The position numbers and the translations under genes were made by a program. Below the pieces are notes generated by a model. The model was not told where the DNA came from and did not search any database. It saw nothing but the letters and a program-made list of their open reading frames with translations. Below, in pieces: positions 9,671 to 17,845 of a stretch of DNA of 64,000 nt. Source of the DNA: Prado023 sp963747335 (lineage in GTDB: Bacteria > Actinomycetota > Actinomycetes > S36-B12 > CAIYMF01); contig CAVVEV010000003.1 in assembly GCA_963747335.1 (NCBI GenBank), positions 496,001 through 560,000 of the forward strand, written 5' to 3'. The stretch's first letter is position 1; every line of letters starts with the position of its first letter.

Positions 9671-9744
9671 GGACGAATCATCCCCCATGGTGGCGCACCT
9701 GCGTGCCACCGGATTGCCCGCGCCGCGGTGGCACACTCGGCTCC

Positions 9745-10989
9745 ATGCCTTCCGCGTCCGCCTATCGGGTCTACCCGTACCGGTGGGTGGTCCTGGCGGT
9801 CTTCACGTTGGTCAACGTCACGATCCAGACCCTGTGGATCGGGTACGCCCCGATCACGGGCAGGGCTGCTGAGTACTACGGCGTCAGCGACACGGCCATC
9901 GGGGCGTTCTCGATGGTGTTCATGCTCGCGTTCATCCCACTGTCCCTGCCGGCGGCGTGGCTGATCGACACCCGTGGGTTCCGGATGGCGACGGGGCTCG
10001 GTGCGGTTGCGATGGGGGCATGCGGGATCCTGCGCGGGCTGGCTGGTGACAACTACTGGATGGCCATGGCGGCCACCCTGGGGATCGCCGCCGCACAGCC
10101 CCTGCTGCTGAACGCCTGGACGAAGATGCCCGCGCGCTGGTTCGCCCCCGAACAGCGGGCGACGGCGGTCGGCGTGGTGACGCTCGGCAACCTGGTGGGG
10201 ACGGCCGCCGGCATGGTGCTGGGCCCAGTGCTGGTCGAGTCGATGCCGATCGGGCAGATCCAGCTCGTGTACGGGGTCGTCGCGGCGCTCAGCGCGGTCC
10301 TGTTCCTCGCCCTCGCCCGGGAGCACCCACCCACGCCGGCCTGCCCGGCCGGGCAGGAGGAGCGCGCGCTGGTGCTCGATGGGCTGTCGCATGCAGTACG
10401 GGTCCCGGCATTCTGGTACGTGCTGGCGATCGCCTTCATCGGGCTCGGCGTGTTCAACGGGCTGACCACGTGGGTCGAGGCGATGCTGCGCCCGCGCGGA
10501 TTCTCCCCCGCCGACGCGGGGACGCTGGGCGCTGTGCTGCTGCTCGGGGGGCTTGTCGGCGCCGTGGTCCTCCCGGCGCTCTCGGATCGTCAGGGTCGGC
10601 GCCGACTCTTCCTGGTGCTGGCCTTCGCCGGGGCGATCCCTGGGCTGATCGGGGTGACCGTCGCCAACTCCCTGCCGCTGCTCCTCGGCTCGGGTCTGGT
10701 CCTGGGCTTCTTCCTCGTCTCGGCGCTGCCGATCGGCTTCCAGTACGCCGCCGAGGTAACCCGACCGACCCCCGAGGGCACCTCGAACGGACTGATGCAG
10801 CTCTTCGGCCAGGGTGCCGTGGTGTTCGTCTATGTGATGTCCGCGCTGCGCACGCCGGACGGGTCGTTCACCCGCGCGCTGATCGCAGCACTCGCGCTCC
10901 TGGTCGTCGCCGTGATCATCGCCCTGCGGATGCCCGAACCGCAGGTGCTGCAGCCGGACTCGTCACGCGCCGTCGAGCAGGTCCGCTGA
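9745..10989 (+). CDS. major facilitator superfamily transporter, FLVCR/MFSD7-like
   Basis: This 414-residue inner-membrane transporter has about 12 hydrophobic segments. The beginning, YPYRWVVLAVFTLVN, and the segments YGVSDTAIGAFSMVFML, IPLSLPAAWLIDTRGFR and AVGVVTLGNLVGTA resemble the FLVCR/MFSD7 branch of the MFS, whose eukaryotic members move haem or choline-type substrates. Bacterial members have no settled substrate. ATG 9745 lacks a ribosome binding site and has a CACACT box 7 nt upstream. It is a single gene, distant from the haem operon in this window, so a haem role is not supported by context. Confidence 0.75.
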   Translation: MPSASAYRVYPYRWVVLAVFTLVNVTIQTLWIGYAPITGRAAEYYGVSDTAIGAFSMVFMLAFIPLSLPAAWLIDTRGFRMATGLGAVAMGACGILRGLAGDNYWMAMAATLGIAAAQPLLLNAWTKMPARWFAPEQRATAVGVVTLGNLVGTAAGMVLGPVLVESMPIGQIQLVYGVVAALSAVLFLALAREHPPTPACPAGQEERALVLDGLSHAVRVPAFWYVLAIAFIGLGVFNGLTTWVEAMLRPRGFSPADAGTLGAVLLLGGLVGAVVLPALSDRQGRRRLFLVLAFAGAIPGLIGVTVANSLPLLLGSGLVLGFFLVSALPIGFQYAAEVTRPTPEGTSNGLMQLFGQGAVVFVYVMSALRTPDGSFTRALIAALALLVVAVIIALRMPEPQVLQPDSSRAVEQVR

Positions 10990-11023
10990 CTCCCCCGCGG
11001 TGACGCTCCTCGATCAGGTGGAC

Positions 11024-11887
11024 TCAGAACCCGCCGAAGTCGAACCCGCCGCCATCGAAGCCGCCACCGTCGAAGCCGCCGCCGGTGTCACCCCCACCGA
11101 AGTCCCCTCCCGAGTCCCCGCCGACGTCGCCCCCGCCATCCCCGCCACCGAGATCGCCCCCGGCGTCACCACCGAAGTAGTCGTATCCGGGCGGGAGGTA
11201 GAGGGCGTTGAACAGCATGGTGCCCATGAGGACGTTGCTCATCATGTAGGCGCCGGAACCCGCGTACCAGCCGCGGGCCCAGGGGGCGTACTCGGGACCG
11301 GCCTCGTAGTACGGCCGATCGCCGGCGGCCGTTGGCACGAGTCGCGCCTGGGGATCCAGTCCGTCCTTGATGCGCGCGTCACAGGCCGCGCAGACCGGAA
11401 CGTCGCGCAGCGCCCCGCCCTCGGGCGCCCACTGAGCGTCGGCAACCGACAACCCGTGGCGCTGGTCGAAGAAGCACGGGGGACGCCGGCTGGGCAGCGC
11501 GCGCCCCTCGCGCCGGGCGTCGAGCGTGGCCAGGGCGAAACGGCCGTCGTCCAGCGACTTCGAGACCCACTGGAGGTCATCGGGATGGGTGGAGGCTGCC
11601 AGGGTCTCCTTGGCACGCTCGTAGGAGTTCAGGGCGTCCTCGAAGTCCTTCGCCGCCTCAGGCTCCAGTGACTCAGGCACCGGCGTGTCGGCGATCTGCT
11701 GCCCGAGCTGGGTGACGTCCTCCTCAGCCACCCGCCGCACGGCCTGCCAGCGCCGCTCGGCCAGCTCCTTGTTCTGCCGGCTGTTCTGCCGGGACGTCCC
11801 GACCGCGGCCTGGTTCTGGCGTGACTGCAGGAGCATGACGCCGCCGACGATGAGCAGGAGTATCAGGATCCATTCCATGCCCTCCAC
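11024..11887 (-). CDS. membrane-anchored protein with Gly/Asp-rich repetitive C-terminus
   Basis: This 287-residue protein is of unknown function. Residues about 5-22 (WILILLLIVGGVMLLQS) form an N-terminal anchor, followed by a charged helical region rich in Arg, Glu and Gln. A middle domain has two short Cys clusters (PCFFDQRHG and VCAACDARI), which could bind metal. Residues from about 230 on are low-complexity G/D repeats (GGGDGGGDVGGD) ending GGFDFGGF. The start is GTG 11887 or ATG 11878; the latter lies right behind GGAGG. It converges on the MFS gene. Confidence 0.65.
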   Translation of the reverse strand: MEGMEWILILLLIVGGVMLLQSRQNQAAVGTSRQNSRQNKELAERRWQAVRRVAEEDVTQLGQQIADTPVPESLEPEAAKDFEDALNSYERAKETLAASTHPDDLQWVSKSLDDGRFALATLDARREGRALPSRRPPCFFDQRHGLSVADAQWAPEGGALRDVPVCAACDARIKDGLDPQARLVPTAAGDRPYYEAGPEYAPWARGWYAGSGAYMMSNVLMGTMLFNALYLPPGYDYFGGDAGGDLGGGDGGGDVGGDSGGDFGGGDTGGGFDGGGFDGGGFDFGGF

Positions 11888-12092
11888 GATAACTGCCGGA
11901 CGGCTGGCCCGCTGCCGATTGTCCTGCAGCCGGCCGCGCCAAGATCGTTGCTTCGTCCAACTCCCGGGCGCCGGGAGCCGCTTCGTCCCACTCTCGGGCC
12001 TCGCGACGACCCCGAACTTGGATCAAACCGTGATCTTGGCCCCGGGCGTTCGGGCGCGGGGACCGCGATCGTGGCGTCGGGGTCGCCGGCAC
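11888..12092. other. intergenic region carrying a repeat element
   Basis: There is no gene in these 205 bp. The region contains the element at 11938-12040. It lies upstream of the Gly/Asp-rich protein gene and downstream of the aldolase gene, both on the minus strand. Confidence 0.6.
11938..12040. repeat. 103-bp intergenic element: terminal inverted repeats flanking a direct repeat
   Basis: GCCAAGATC (11938-11946) and GATCTTGGC (12032-12040) form a perfect 9-bp inverted repeat. Between them are two 20-bp direct copies, GCTTCGTCC(A/C)ACTC(C/T)CGGGC, at 11950-11969 and 11980-11999, exactly 30 bp apart. It resembles a small non-coding repetitive element of REP or MITE type; copy number elsewhere is unknown. 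Confidence 0.45.
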
Positions 12093-13085
12093 TCAGGCGG
12101 TGGAGTCGCCCGTGTGGGCGGTGGCTGCCTGCTTGGAGTAGGAGCGGGCATAGATGGCCCGCATCAGCAGCGCCTCCCAGGCGGGCAGCGGCTTGGCCCC
12201 GCCCAGGCCAGCCCCCCCGATCCACGCGCGGGCCGCCTTCTCGATCACCATGGCGACGGCCTCATGATCGGCGCCGAACACCAGGGCGCCGCGGCCCGGA
12301 ACGAGTACGGCGTCGGAGCGCGGACGCCGCTTCGGGGTCGATCGAGCCGGCGCCACCCGGCGGCCTGTGAGCTGCGCGAGATCGTCGAGCACGGGGGGCA
12401 ATGGCCGGCGCAGGATGGAGAAGCGCACGGTGAAGGGCGCCGTCGACAGCCACGCCTGCGTCCCGTCGGCGAGGTCCACCGGCTGCAGGCAGGCCGCGTC
12501 CCACGGTGCATCGGGGTCGGCCGGCATGTGCGACCCCTCCCGGGGTCGCTTGACGACCACGTAGGTGGCGCACGCGCGCTCGAGGTCGGAGACCCGGCCG
12601 AAGGCCTCCTCCAGGGTGCCGCCGACCGCGAAGGCCCCGTGGTTGGCCATGAGCACCGCGGGGCCCTGGCCCAGGGCGCTGACCGTCCCCTCTGTGATCT
12701 TCTTCGTCCCGGGCAGGGCGTACGGGGCACAGGGCACCTCACCGAAGGGTGTGGGCACCGACACGCGCGCCGCCGCGCAGATGGAGGCCGCCACCTGGTG
12801 CGTGTGCACGCCGGCCATCACCTCGGGCCGGCGCCGGTAGGTCTCGGCATGGAGCTTGCGCTCGCCGCTGGGCTTGTACTGCCCGACCCACTCGCCGCTC
12901 TCCAGATCAACCCGGACGATCATCGGTTCGCTGAGGTCCGGGTAGGAGATTCCGCTGGGTGTGACGAGCATCGAGCGCTCGTCGAGTCGGACGCTCAGGT
13001 TGCCCCACGTGCGCGCCACGAGCCCTTCGGCGAGCAGGCGATGGCCCGCCTCGACGAGGTCCCGACGGCCCTGGGCCTCGTTCAC
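12093..13085 (-). CDS. class II aldolase/adducin family protein with extended C-terminus
   Basis: The first 200 or so residues are a class II aldolase domain of the fuculose-phosphate aldolase type, a zinc enzyme cleaving or epimerising sugar phosphates. GNLSVR and VTPSGISY form the phosphate-binding region, VHTHQVA supplies zinc His ligands, and VLMANHGAFAVGG is the third conserved block. About 110 further C-terminal residues are not part of the usual domain. GTG 13085 overlaps the aminotransferase stop as GTGA, making it the last gene of a four-gene operon. The length, 330 residues, is well above the usual 210-230. Substrate is unknown. Confidence 0.8.
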   Translation of the reverse strand: MNEAQGRRDLVEAGHRLLAEGLVARTWGNLSVRLDERSMLVTPSGISYPDLSEPMIVRVDLESGEWVGQYKPSGERKLHAETYRRRPEVMAGVHTHQVAASICAAARVSVPTPFGEVPCAPYALPGTKKITEGTVSALGQGPAVLMANHGAFAVGGTLEEAFGRVSDLERACATYVVVKRPREGSHMPADPDAPWDAACLQPVDLADGTQAWLSTAPFTVRFSILRRPLPPVLDDLAQLTGRRVAPARSTPKRRPRSDAVLVPGRGALVFGADHEAVAMVIEKAARAWIGGAGLGGAKPLPAWEALLMRAIYARSYSKQAATAHTGDSTA

Positions 13086-14647
13086 TGCCGGGCTCCCTCG
13101 ACCTGCGCGAACACGCGGTCGAAGGCGGCCACCGCCTGGTCGATCGTCTCCTCGGTGTGTGCGGCACTCGTGTAGAGCCGCGAGCCGGCCAACGTGATCA
13201 CTCCCTCGGCGGTGTACGCCGCGCCCATCTCCTCCATCACGGTCTTGCGCGCCTTGATCTCCTTGAGCTTGCCGGGCACCTCCCAGATCCGGTTGAAGTC
13301 CACGGCGAAGTGCAGCGTGCCCACGGTCTGCAGGTGCACGATCGAGCCCTGGTTGTACGTGACGAACGGCAGGCCCCGCCGTGCGATCGACTCCCGCAGC
13401 CCAGCCGTGAGGCGGTCGCCCATCGCCCCGGCACGCTCGGCGGCGTTCTGCCGCTCCATCTCCACGAGGGTGAAGTACCCGGCCGCCGACGACAGCGGGT
13501 TCGCGGCCATGGTGCCGCCGACCAGCGCCTTCTTCGAGCCGGCCTCGAGCCCGGCGGACAGCAGCTTCATGTACTCGCGCTTCCCGCCCAGGCCGCCCGC
13601 CGACGGGTAGCCACCGGCGACGACCTTGCCGAACACGGTCAGGTCGGGCTCGACGCCGAAGTAGCCCTGCGCGCCGGACATGCCGAGCCGGAACCCGGTG
13701 ACGACCTCGTCGAAGACCAGCAGCGCCCCGTACTTGTCGCACAGCGCCCGCACACCCGCGTTGAAGTGGCGCGGGAGCGGCCTGGTCCCGCTCTCCGGGC
13801 CGATGGGCTCGATCAGCACCGCGGCCGTGCCGCCCCGCGCCCGGTTGATCTGCAGGGTCCGCTCCAGCGCGTCGAGGTCGCCGGGGAAGAACTCCTGCGT
13901 GTGCCGGAACACGTACTTGGGCACGCCGTGCGCCTCGTGGTGGCGGGTGCCCGGGATCCGCAGGCCGTAGGCGAGCTGGTCGGACCACCCGTGGTACGCG
14001 CCACCCATCTTGACCACGTTCTTCTTCCCGGTGGCCAGCCGCGCCACCCGGATCGCAGCCATGCAGCCCTCCGTGCCCGACCCGAGCATCCGGAACATCG
14101 GCACCGCCGGCATGTGCTCGGCGATGAACCGGGCGAGCTTCAGCTCGTAGGAGTGGAACAGCCCCGTCGACGGCCCGCAGGTGCGCAGCAGGTCGATCAC
14201 CTGCTCGAGGACCTCCGGCGGGTTGGACCCGAGCACGGTGGGTCCTCCCGCCTGCAGGAAGTCCAGGTACTGATTGCCGTCGAGGTCGTGCAGGTGGCAC
14301 CCCTGCGCCCTGGTGATCACCAGCGGGAAGGGCATGTTGAACGCAAGGTTGTGCTGGACGCCGCCGGGGATGTACTCGGCAGCCTCGGCGGTCATCGCCT
14401 TGGAGGACTGGCACCGCTTCTCGAAGTGATCGTCGAGATATCCCTGCAGGGCGTCGCGGCGCAGTGCCCGGATCGGCTGCGCGATGAGCGCGTCCAGGTC
14501 GGCGATCACGCGGGGGACGTCGGGGTACTCGGAGATCGCGAATCCGTCGGGCACGGCATCCTCCTGCTGGTCCAGAGCCTCAGCCAATCCTCGCACCGGG
14601 GCACGGTCGAAAGGACCCCGACCGAAGCGGGAGTCGGTCGACGACAC
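13082..14647 (-). CDS. PLP-dependent class III aminotransferase, glutamate-1-semialdehyde aminomutase-like
   Basis: The 521-residue protein has fold-type I features of the class III family: SGTEGCMAAIR (phosphate binding), GAYHGWSD, VFDEVVTGFR (the Asp that contacts the PLP ring), and the Schiff-base Lys in VFGKVVAGGYPSAGG. The overall pattern is closest to glutamate-1-semialdehyde aminomutase, but a 90-residue N-terminal extension and the non-haem context argue for another substrate. GTG 14647 lies 10 nt after the YheT-like stop; the frame stays open upstream to 14803, but that part overlaps the preceding gene. It is coupled to the aldolase by GTGA. The product may transaminate an amino aldehyde or keto sugar handled by the aldolase; that is inference. 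Confidence 0.82.
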   Translation of the reverse strand: MSSTDSRFGRGPFDRAPVRGLAEALDQQEDAVPDGFAISEYPDVPRVIADLDALIAQPIRALRRDALQGYLDDHFEKRCQSSKAMTAEAAEYIPGGVQHNLAFNMPFPLVITRAQGCHLHDLDGNQYLDFLQAGGPTVLGSNPPEVLEQVIDLLRTCGPSTGLFHSYELKLARFIAEHMPAVPMFRMLGSGTEGCMAAIRVARLATGKKNVVKMGGAYHGWSDQLAYGLRIPGTRHHEAHGVPKYVFRHTQEFFPGDLDALERTLQINRARGGTAAVLIEPIGPESGTRPLPRHFNAGVRALCDKYGALLVFDEVVTGFRLGMSGAQGYFGVEPDLTVFGKVVAGGYPSAGGLGGKREYMKLLSAGLEAGSKKALVGGTMAANPLSSAAGYFTLVEMERQNAAERAGAMGDRLTAGLRESIARRGLPFVTYNQGSIVHLQTVGTLHFAVDFNRIWEVPGKLKEIKARKTVMEEMGAAYTAEGVITLAGSRLYTSAAHTEETIDQAVAAFDRVFAQVEGARQ

Positions 14648-14657
14648 GTCCCGTGGC

Positions 14658-15653
14658 TCAGGCTGCGTCGAGGAACGCCACCGTGCGCCCCACGTACCAG
14701 GGCAGCGGGGCACCGGCCTCGTGGAAGCCCACGTGTCCGCCGGTGCGGGTGATCGCGCGGCGCACCGGGGTGTCCGCCTCCAGTTGCGCCCAGTCGATCG
14801 CACGGTAGGGACCGGCGGGGATCATCGGATCGTCGATCGCGTGCACGACGAGCGTGGGCACGGTGATCCGCGGAAGGAACTGGGCGCTGGAGTTCACCAC
14901 GTAGTACTCCGCGGCGTCGCGCCAGCCGTTGTGCTTCGCGGTGATGAGGTCGTCGAACTCCGTGAGCGTGCTGACCTTGGTGATCGCGGCGCGCTCGGCG
15001 TCCGTCAGGGCGAGCCCGGAGTGCGCCGAGTCGGCCTTCAGCCGGCTGACCAGGAACTTCTGGTAGAGGCCGAACATCCGCCGGCTCAGGTGCTCGTTGC
15101 CGGTGGTGAGGTCCAGGGGTGCAGAGACCGCAACGCCAGCACGGACAGGAAGCCCGTCCAGCGGCTCGCCCAGCAGCTTGAGGGTGACGTTCCCGCCGAG
15201 CGAGAAGCCGACGATCGCCACGCCCTCGGCGTCCTTCTCATCGGCGAGGGCCCGCAGGACAGTCCGCAGGTCCTCCGAGCGGCCGCCGTGGTAGAGCATG
15301 CGGCAGTGCTCCGTGGAGTCGCCGACGCCTCGCAGGTCGACCCGGGCCACGGGGTACCCCGCCTGCAGGAGGCCCATCGCTGTGGCGCGCACGTAGGTCG
15401 ACTCGATCGAGCCGCCGAGACCATGGACGACCAGCGCCATGGGGCGGTCGGACCGTGCCCCCGACCGTGGCCGGTGGATCCGCACCGCCAGCGCATCCCC
15501 CGAACCGTCGTCCATCCCCACGACCAGCCGCTGCTCGGTCGACACCGCAGCCAGGTCGTGGGTGCGCGGGCGGACACGATCGGCGACGGTCTGCAGCGTT
15601 CCGGTCAGCCAGGGCGGCGCGGGAGTGAACCGCGCGTTGACGATGTCGGTCAC
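14658..15653 (-). CDS. YheT-family alpha/beta hydrolase
   Basis: This 331-residue hydrolase is of the YheT/ABHD branch. The nucleophile elbow is GFSLGGN, the family form of GxSxG. The oxyanion region VVHGLGGS lies upstream, and the acid and His blocks VVHAIDDPMIP and GGHVGFHE lie near the C-terminus, giving a complete Ser-Asp-His triad. Start GTG 15653 overlaps the HAD gene stop as GTGA. Family members act on esters or acyl thioesters with mostly unknown substrates. Confidence 0.85.
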   Translation of the reverse strand: MTDIVNARFTPAPPWLTGTLQTVADRVRPRTHDLAAVSTEQRLVVGMDDGSGDALAVRIHRPRSGARSDRPMALVVHGLGGSIESTYVRATAMGLLQAGYPVARVDLRGVGDSTEHCRMLYHGGRSEDLRTVLRALADEKDAEGVAIVGFSLGGNVTLKLLGEPLDGLPVRAGVAVSAPLDLTTGNEHLSRRMFGLYQKFLVSRLKADSAHSGLALTDAERAAITKVSTLTEFDDLITAKHNGWRDAAEYYVVNSSAQFLPRITVPTLVVHAIDDPMIPAGPYRAIDWAQLEADTPVRRAITRTGGHVGFHEAGAPLPWYVGRTVAFLDAA

Positions 15654-16531
15654 GCGACGCCCAGGACGCTCTTGATCGTGCGGACGACGCCGTTGTCCGC
15701 GTTTCCGGGGGCGCGGAACCGTGCGCGGGCGGCCAGCTCGGGATGGGCGTTGGCCATCGCGAACGAGTAGGTGGCCTCGTCCATCATCTCCAGGTCGTTG
15801 AGGAAGTCGCCGAAGACCATCGTCTGGTCGCGCGTGATCCCCAGCGCCTCCTGGATGTGGCGGATCCCACTGCCCTTGTTGGCGTGGCTGTCCATCACGT
15901 CGAGCCAGTGCTGGCCGGAGACGACCACCTGGTGGGTGTCGAGGTACCGGGCATAGGCGGGGGCGGAGATGTCCTCGGACGACACGAAGTCGTAGATCGC
16001 CACCTTGAGGATGTCGTCGTCGACCGCATCGAGGTCCTCCACGATCTGCAGTCGGTGGTAGTACTTGTCGACCTCGGCGAGGAAGGGCGCGTCCGTGCGC
16101 TCGATGTAGGCCGAGGCCTTGCCACACAGGACCGCCCCGACGTCGGCGCCGTTGGCGTTCAGTGCGCGCGCCACGCCGATCAGCTCACGCGCCACCTGCC
16201 GGTCCAGGATGTCGGAGCTGAGCTCGCGGCCCTCGCGCACGACGAACGTGCCGTTCTCGGCGATGAAGACCACCTCGTCAGCGATCGGCTCGAAGCGCTC
16301 GAGGAGGTTGTAGTACTGGCGGCCGGATGCGGGGCAGAAGACGATCCCGCGCTCGTGCAGGGCGTCGATGAGCGGCCAGAAGTCGTCGTGGATGGCGTCG
16401 TCGTCGTCGAGCAGGGTGCCGTCCATGTCGCAGGCGATCAGCCGGATGTCGGGGATGGGGTCGAACACCAGCGGATCGACGGTGCCCGCCTCCGGCTGCT
16501 CAGCGGTTGGCGTGGGGTCTCGTCCGGTCAC
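15650..16531 (-). CDS. Cof-type HAD-IIB family hydrolase
   Basis: This 293-residue phosphatase has HAD motif I DMDGTLLDDDD (residues about 34-44), the Cof-type CPASGRQYY segment (motif II), a type IIB cap, a conserved Lys in SHANKGSG, and motif IV GDFLNDLEM. Such enzymes remove phosphate from sugar phosphates or cofactors such as FMN and PLP. GTG 16531 has GGGAGGAT at good spacing. It is the first gene of the operon HAD-YheT-aminotransferase-aldolase and is divergent from the fructosamine-kinase-like gene, 66 bp apart. A PLP- or sugar-phosphate phosphatase would suit this context, but the sequence does not decide. Confidence 0.87.
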   Translation of the reverse strand: MTGRDPTPTAEQPEAGTVDPLVFDPIPDIRLIACDMDGTLLDDDDAIHDDFWPLIDALHERGIVFCPASGRQYYNLLERFEPIADEVVFIAENGTFVVREGRELSSDILDRQVARELIGVARALNANGADVGAVLCGKASAYIERTDAPFLAEVDKYYHRLQIVEDLDAVDDDILKVAIYDFVSSEDISAPAYARYLDTHQVVVSGQHWLDVMDSHANKGSGIRHIQEALGITRDQTMVFGDFLNDLEMMDEATYSFAMANAHPELAARARFRAPGNADNGVVRTIKSVLGVA

Positions 16532-16597
16532 CCCGTCATCCTCCCACTGTGGGGGTCGTGGCGCCCTGCCGCACGCAGGGCTTGCCATGATGCGCTC

Positions 16598-17371
16598 ATG
16601 CCCGACGTGCACTGGAAGCTGCGCACCGGCGCCGACGCCGCCCGCTTCCTTGCGACGGAGGCGGCGGGGCTGGCGTGGATCACCGTGCCGGGCGGGCCGC
16701 CTGTGCCGGCGGTCCTCGAGCTGGGACCCACCCGGCTCGGCATGGAACGGGTGGCCGAGGGACGTCCCACGCGTGAGATGGCCGAGCAGCTCGGACGTCG
16801 GCTCGCGGTCCTCCACACGTCGGGCGCCCCTGCGTTCGGCAGTCCTCCCCCGGATGCTGCCAGCCCGGACGGCTGGATCGGCGACCTGCCCATGCCCTAT
16901 GCGCAACGTGCGACCTTCGTGGAGTTCTGGGCCCTGGACCGTCTTGCGGCGACGGCTCGGATGGCCCGCGACTTCGGTGGGTTGGCCCGCTCCCAGGCCG
17001 TCGAGGTGGATGGCTTCGTCGCCGACCTCCTGGCGGGAGACATCGACGTCGGGCCGCCTGTCCCGCCCGCTCGACTCCACGGCGACCTCTGGAGCGGCAA
17101 CGTCCTCTGGGGCTCCGAGGGGCAGGCGTGGTTGATCGATCCGGCAGCCCACGGCGGCCATCCCGAGTCCGATCTCGCGATGCTTGCCCTGTTCGGCGTG
17201 GCACACCTCGACGCCATCGTGTCGGGGTACCAGCAGGTCCAGCAGTTGGCCCCCGGCTGGAGGGACCGCATCCCGCTGCACCACGTGTGGCCGCTGCTTG
17301 TCCACGCCGCGCTGTTCAGAGGTGGCTACGGCGACTCCGCGATCAGGGCGCTGCGGGAGGCGCGCGGCTGA
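16598..17371 (+). CDS. fructosamine kinase family protein
   Basis: This 257-residue protein is of the fructosamine-3-kinase/ketosamine kinase family, which phosphorylates Amadori sugar adducts on amines so that they fall off. The catalytic block HGDLWSGNVLW and the metal-binding block DPAAHGGHPESDLAM are intact, and GMERVAEG earlier matches the family. ATG 16598 has no clear Shine-Dalgarno sequence; CATGAT lies 6 nt before it. It is transcribed divergently from the HAD-led operon, which contains a sugar-phosphate aldolase and an aminotransferase; a shared role in aldehyde or glycation damage is possible but inferred. Confidence 0.88.
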   Translation: MPDVHWKLRTGADAARFLATEAAGLAWITVPGGPPVPAVLELGPTRLGMERVAEGRPTREMAEQLGRRLAVLHTSGAPAFGSPPPDAASPDGWIGDLPMPYAQRATFVEFWALDRLAATARMARDFGGLARSQAVEVDGFVADLLAGDIDVGPPVPPARLHGDLWSGNVLWGSEGQAWLIDPAAHGGHPESDLAMLALFGVAHLDAIVSGYQQVQQLAPGWRDRIPLHHVWPLLVHAALFRGGYGDSAIRALREARG

Positions 17372-17386
17372 GCCCGTCAGCCGGGG

Positions 17387-17836
17387 TCAGGATGCCCGCG
17401 AGTCGGCGTGCAGGGCGATCGCCTGACGCATGGCCTTGCGCGCGCGCTTGCGGTCGCCAGCGGCGTCGTAGGCCGTGGAGAGCTCGAACCAGCGCTCCCA
17501 GGCGTCGGGGTCGGCCTCGACTCGGGTTCGCACCACATCGAAGTGGGCGTCTGCTGCAGCGCGCTCAGGTCGGCCGGAGGGTCGCCGGGGCAGGTCGTCG
17601 ATGGGCAGCTCCCCGCGGGCGGCAAGCTCGTGGGCCAGACCCTCGGTCGCGCGCCCGAACTGCCACTCCCGCCACAGCACCCAGAGCCCGATCACGGGGA
17701 AGGCGAGGATCGCCACCCCGAGCACCACAGGCACCACCCCTCCCGCGCGGATGAAGTCCCACGCCCGGGAGGCGGAGAAGAACAGGTAGGCCCCGAGCAG
17801 AACGGCCATCAGGACCGCCATGCGCTTGCCGGTCAT
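17387..17836 (-). CDS. membrane protein with two N-terminal helices and a TPR-like tail
   Basis: The 149-residue product has two membrane helices (VLMAVLLGAYLFFSA and VPVVLGVAILAFPVIGLWVL), then a soluble region whose end reads like one tetratricopeptide unit (AWERWFELSTAYDAAGD followed by RKRARKAMRQAI). It starts 9 nt after the dapB stop and is the last gene of the rpsO-pnp-M16-dapB block. Small TPR membrane proteins of unknown role follow dapB in other actinobacteria. Function is unknown. Confidence 0.75.
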   Translation of the reverse strand: MTGKRMAVLMAVLLGAYLFFSASRAWDFIRAGGVVPVVLGVAILAFPVIGLWVLWREWQFGRATEGLAHELAARGELPIDDLPRRPSGRPERAAADAHFDVVRTRVEADPDAWERWFELSTAYDAAGDRKRARKAMRQAIALHADSRAS

Positions 17837-17845
17837 GGAGCGCGC

